A DNA stretch of 64,000 bases from Pigmentiphaga sp. NML030171 (lineage in GTDB: Bacteria; Pseudomonadota; Gammaproteobacteria; Burkholderiales; Burkholderiaceae_B). The notes under the pieces are model-generated. The model was not told where the DNA came from. It did not search any database and saw nothing but the letters and a program-made list of their open reading frames with translations. Shown piece after piece: positions 61,663 through 64,000 of the stretch. The position numbers and the translations under genes were made by a program. The DNA is taken from positions 1-64,000 of the forward strand of contig NZ_NINX01000016.1 in the NCBI RefSeq assembly GCF_002188635.1. The letters run 5' to 3'. Numbering within the stretch: the stretch's first letter is position 1; the number at the start of each line of letters is the position of its first letter.

Positions 61663-63832
61663 GGCTCTTGGGGCAGGTCTTGCCCAGGTTGTTCCGGACG
61701 ATCTGGCCGTCGGCGTCGTTGGTGCGCCCGTCGAGCACACTGCCGATCACGAAGTCATAGACGCTGGACAGGCCCCAGTCGCGGGCCAGCCGGCTCCAGT
61801 TGGACAGGTCCTGCGCATCGACCACGCCGTCGCGGTTGCCGTCGCCCGGGCAGTCGGGATCGGCGGCCAGCATCTCGTCGAGCCTGGCGCGCAGGTCGAC
61901 GTAGGCGGCATTGACCTCGGCGGAAGGGGAAGCCGCCAGCAGATCGCGGTCGGGCGTATCGAGCAGCGGCGTGGGCGTGGCCTGGTCGACCTCGTACAGC
62001 TCCTCGGTGACCACCGTGGTGCCGCTGTCGCTCGCGGCATCGTAGGCCTGGCGGGTGTTGCGGACCAGCTTGTAACGGTCGTTGCGGATCGCGGCCGAGA
62101 TCTCGGGCAGGATATCGAGCTGATCGCGGCCGGCCTTGTACAGCGCCTGGTTCACGCTCCAGCACGAACCGTAGCCGGCGCCGCCATCGGGCACCACCGA
62201 CGGATCGTCATGGCCGGCTCCCCACCAGGTACCCTGGTTGTCCTCGCACACGCTCTTGGACACCGGGATCTGGGTGCAGCTCGTATTGATCACGCAGGCG
62301 CCGTTGCGCCCGCCATCGGCCTGCTGGTTGTAGCCGCCGATGGTGAAGTTGATGGTGCGCAGGCTGGGCTGGTCGGGGTGGGTCAGGTAGGGCAGGATGG
62401 CCACCGAGTCGATCGTGCGCGGGACCGCCGCGTGCGCGTCGATGCCGGCCACCTCGCCGAAGAACTGGAACAGGTCCACCATGTTGACCATGTGATCGAC
62501 CTCGCGGTCGGGTTGAGCGACCAGCGGCCCGGCGATGATGAGCGGATCCCAGACACCGGTCTGGTAGGCCGTGCCCTTGGCCCGCGAGCCGCTGAACGGC
62601 AGCTTGACCGCCGACCCCAGCGTGCCGTTGTCGCCCACGATCACGATCACCGTGTTGGCAGCCTTCGGGTCGTACTGCAGCTGGCCGTCGTCGCCGCGCC
62701 GCGCCAGCCCCGTCTCCACCAGCAGGCGGCCGAACTCGGTGTCCATGGCCTCGGTCATCTGGTCCTGGATCAGGCGGCCGGTCAGCGTGCCATTGCAGTC
62801 CCAGCCGTCGGACAGCGCGTTGCCGCTGACCGGCACCAGGCTGCGCGGCGGCTGCTGCCAGGGCGTATGGGCGGCGCTATAGCTGACGGTGGCCATCCAC
62901 GGGCGCGAGGACGGACGCGACTTGATCCAGTCGATGGCGGCATCGGTCTCGATGCGCGTGCGATAGCCGCGCGCACGCGCATCCGTCAGCGGAACTTCGG
63001 TGACCTTGCCGCCATCGATGATCACCAGCGGCGAGACGTAATAGGCATTCTCGCGCTCGAAGTCCAGCGTGGCCGGCACCTTGCCGCAGCTCTGGCCGGG
63101 CACGAAAATGCCGCCCGCGGACAGGCATTGCAGACCGGCCGCATCCTGCAGGGGCGAGGTGCGGCTGACGGTCGTGCAGCTGTTGTCGGCCCGGTAGCAG
63201 GCTCCCGAGTCCGCGCCCCCGGCGGCCTTGCCCGGCACGAAACCGCAGGCATAGGTCTTCTCGGCCGCGATGCCGCCCGCGGTCGAGTCGATCGATGCCG
63301 GCAGCCCGCCTATCCAGCCGTAGAAATGGTCCCAGCCCAGCACGCTGGGCGTGGCGTTGCCGGCCTCGTTGTTCTCGGGGCCGGCCAGGTGGAACTTGCC
63401 GAACATCGCGCTTTCGTAGTTGGCCCGCTTGAGCAGCTTGGGCACCGTCGTCTCGTACGGCGACACCTGGGAATTCGCCAGATCGTTGGGACCGATGGCC
63501 TGGTAGATGCGGGTGCGGGTCGGGTAGCGGCCCAGGAAAAAGGCCGCCCGTCCCGGCGAGCATTCCGGCATCGACCAGGTATTGCGAAAACGCACGCCGG
63601 CCGCGGCGACCGCATTGATGTTGGGCATGCTGGGCGCGGTGGCGCCGCCATAGCCGAAGGCGGACATCTGGTCGATGCCCACGTCGTCCATCACGACGAA
63701 CAGGATATTGGGCGGCCTCGTGCCCGGCCCCTCGGCCTGCCCGTCCCCGCCGCCGGACGATCCGCCGCCGCAGGCGGCCAGTAGCGTGATGGCGACGGCT
63801 CCCATCGCCGCCATGCGGATGTATCTTCTCAT
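61649..63832 (-). CDS. Lipoprotein sulfatase with dockerin-like tail (second copy)
   Basis: A 727-residue paralogue of the sulfatase downstream. Lipobox LLAAC (Cys21) and a Gly/Ser linker; metal site VVMDDVG (Asp49-Asp50); signature CSPGRAAFFLGRYP with Cys91. The tail (661-727) has one intact dockerin-like loop, DGNRDGVVDAQDLSNW; the second (SVLDGRTNDADGQ) has lost two ligands. Shared cysteine-rich motifs with the sister protein (for example CLSAGGIFVPGQSC) suggest duplication. First gene of the operon; FGE follows with a 14-nt overlap. Confidence 0.85.
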   Translation of the reverse strand: MRRYIRMAAMGAVAITLLAACGGGSSGGGDGQAEGPGTRPPNILFVVMDDVGIDQMSAFGYGGATAPSMPNINAVAAAGVRFRNTWSMPECSPGRAAFFLGRYPTRTRIYQAIGPNDLANSQVSPYETTVPKLLKRANYESAMFGKFHLAGPENNEAGNATPSVLGWDHFYGWIGGLPASIDSTAGGIAAEKTYACGFVPGKAAGGADSGACYRADNSCTTVSRTSPLQDAAGLQCLSAGGIFVPGQSCGKVPATLDFERENAYYVSPLVIIDGGKVTEVPLTDARARGYRTRIETDAAIDWIKSRPSSRPWMATVSYSAAHTPWQQPPRSLVPVSGNALSDGWDCNGTLTGRLIQDQMTEAMDTEFGRLLVETGLARRGDDGQLQYDPKAANTVIVIVGDNGTLGSAVKLPFSGSRAKGTAYQTGVWDPLIIAGPLVAQPDREVDHMVNMVDLFQFFGEVAGIDAHAAVPRTIDSVAILPYLTHPDQPSLRTINFTIGGYNQQADGGRNGACVINTSCTQIPVSKSVCEDNQGTWWGAGHDDPSVVPDGGAGYGSCWSVNQALYKAGRDQLDILPEISAAIRNDRYKLVRNTRQAYDAASDSGTTVVTEELYEVDQATPTPLLDTPDRDLLAASPSAEVNAAYVDLRARLDEMLAADPDCPGDGNRDGVVDAQDLSNWSRLARDWGLSSVYDFVIGSVLDGRTNDADGQIVRNNLGKTCPKSHGIY

Positions 63833-63906
63833 TGGTATTCCCCCGGACCCGCGCGGTCGATCGCCCGCGATGGGCGCATCTTAGTCACGCCTGGGCCGGC
63901 GGCTGA

Positions 63907-63924
63907 ATACCATGTACATGGTAT
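63907..63924. promoter_or_regulatory. 18-bp perfect palindrome upstream of sulfatase operon
   Basis: ATACCATGTACATGGTAT is a perfect dyad 75 nt upstream of the first sulfatase start and 34 nt before a possible + strand start codon. It has the form of a repressor/activator operator in a divergent promoter. Confidence 0.55.
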
Positions 63925-63957
63925 GGCCGGCGCGGCGGCCTCTGCGATACTTGCTCA

Positions 63958-64000
63958 ATGGAGAAATGCGCGCTCGCGCCAGGCCCGCGGGACGGCCGCG
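63958..64000 (+). CDS. Possible start of a divergent gene (cut by window edge)
   Basis: An ATG at 63958 opens a frame (MEKCALAPGPRDGR) that runs off the window. No ribosome site is evident and 14 codons are too few for identification. A divergent regulator of the sulfatase operon would fit the palindrome between them, but this is a guess. Confidence 0.25.
   Translation, partial: MEKCALAPGPRDGR

Noticed and set aside
58184-63832. Cellulosome-type system because of dockerin repeats
   Set aside because: No cohesin, scaffoldin or glycoside hydrolase genes are present; dockerin-like EF-hands occur outside cellulosomes.
1-64000. CRISPR arrays, tRNA/rRNA genes, insertion sequences, prophage, attachment sites
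   Set aside because: No regularly spaced repeats, no transposase or integrase motifs and no tRNA-like cloverleaf or rRNA segment were recognised in either strand.

Overview
The window is GC-rich, gene-dense chromosomal DNA from a betaproteobacterium, most likely Bordetella or a close Alcaligenaceae relative such as Achromobacter. The main clues are three Bug/Tct-type tripartite tricarboxylate binding proteins next to catabolic genes (a family strongly expanded in Bordetella), the recA-recX pair under a CTGT-N8-ACAG LexA box, sucCD followed by two TerC genes, hemCD divergent from ppc, and several LysR/IclR/GntR regulators each divergent from a small catabolic operon. I saw no rRNA, tRNA, CRISPR array, insertion sequence or phage gene. 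No species is assigned.

Layout. 0-17 kb is mostly core: hemD (cut by the window edge) and hemC divergent from ppc; a flavin monooxygenase-Bug-IclR cluster; a tiny pilin-like ORF; a LysR regulator; two TerC genes; sucCD with a structured leader; an exported metallopeptidase-like lipoprotein; recX-recA. 16.7-28 kb is catabolic: a CoA-transferase/GntR/CitE-like lyase/MaoC hydratase operon resembling itaconate (citramalyl-CoA) degradation, divergent from a Bug gene and a TctD/TctE-type two-component system; then a Rieske oxygenase-reductase-Bug operon divergent from a LysR gene. An MHS-type MFS transporter follows.

30.2-50.7 kb is the most unusual part. Two cyanophycin synthetase-type genes sit at its centre. 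The upstream one has a degenerate Mur-ligase P-loop and lacks the C-terminal Mur domain; the downstream one looks complete. A zinc-ribbon-bearing ABC exporter co-translated with a DUF1854 protein diverges from them, and an operon of class III aminotransferase, FemAB/GNAT-like transferase and arginase-like ureohydrolase converges on them. On one side lies a + strand operon of ABC ATPase, HlyD-type lipoprotein adaptor, MtnX-like phosphatase, esterase, two SMR-like half transporters and a DegT-type aminotransferase. On the other side lie a NodT-type outer-membrane factor, a DevC/FtsX-type permease and an exported spermidine-synthase-like protein. The ATPase, adaptor, permease and outer-membrane channel together would make one tripartite exporter split across the locus. 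No cyanophycinase is present, so storage and turnover are not the obvious purpose; synthesis and export or modification of an Asp/Arg-type product is a reasonable but untested reading.

50.7-64 kb holds an RcnB-like protein, a second Rieske oxygenase with a LivK-type binding protein and divergent LysR, the ohrR-ohr peroxide defence pair with a perfect 24-bp palindromic operator, a Tat-lipoprotein PhoD phosphatase, a stand-alone WYL protein, and an operon of two lipoprotein sulfatases flanking a formylglycine-generating enzyme. Both sulfatases end in dockerin-like calcium-binding repeats, which is odd for this lineage. The last bases hold an 18-bp palindrome and possibly the start of a divergent gene.
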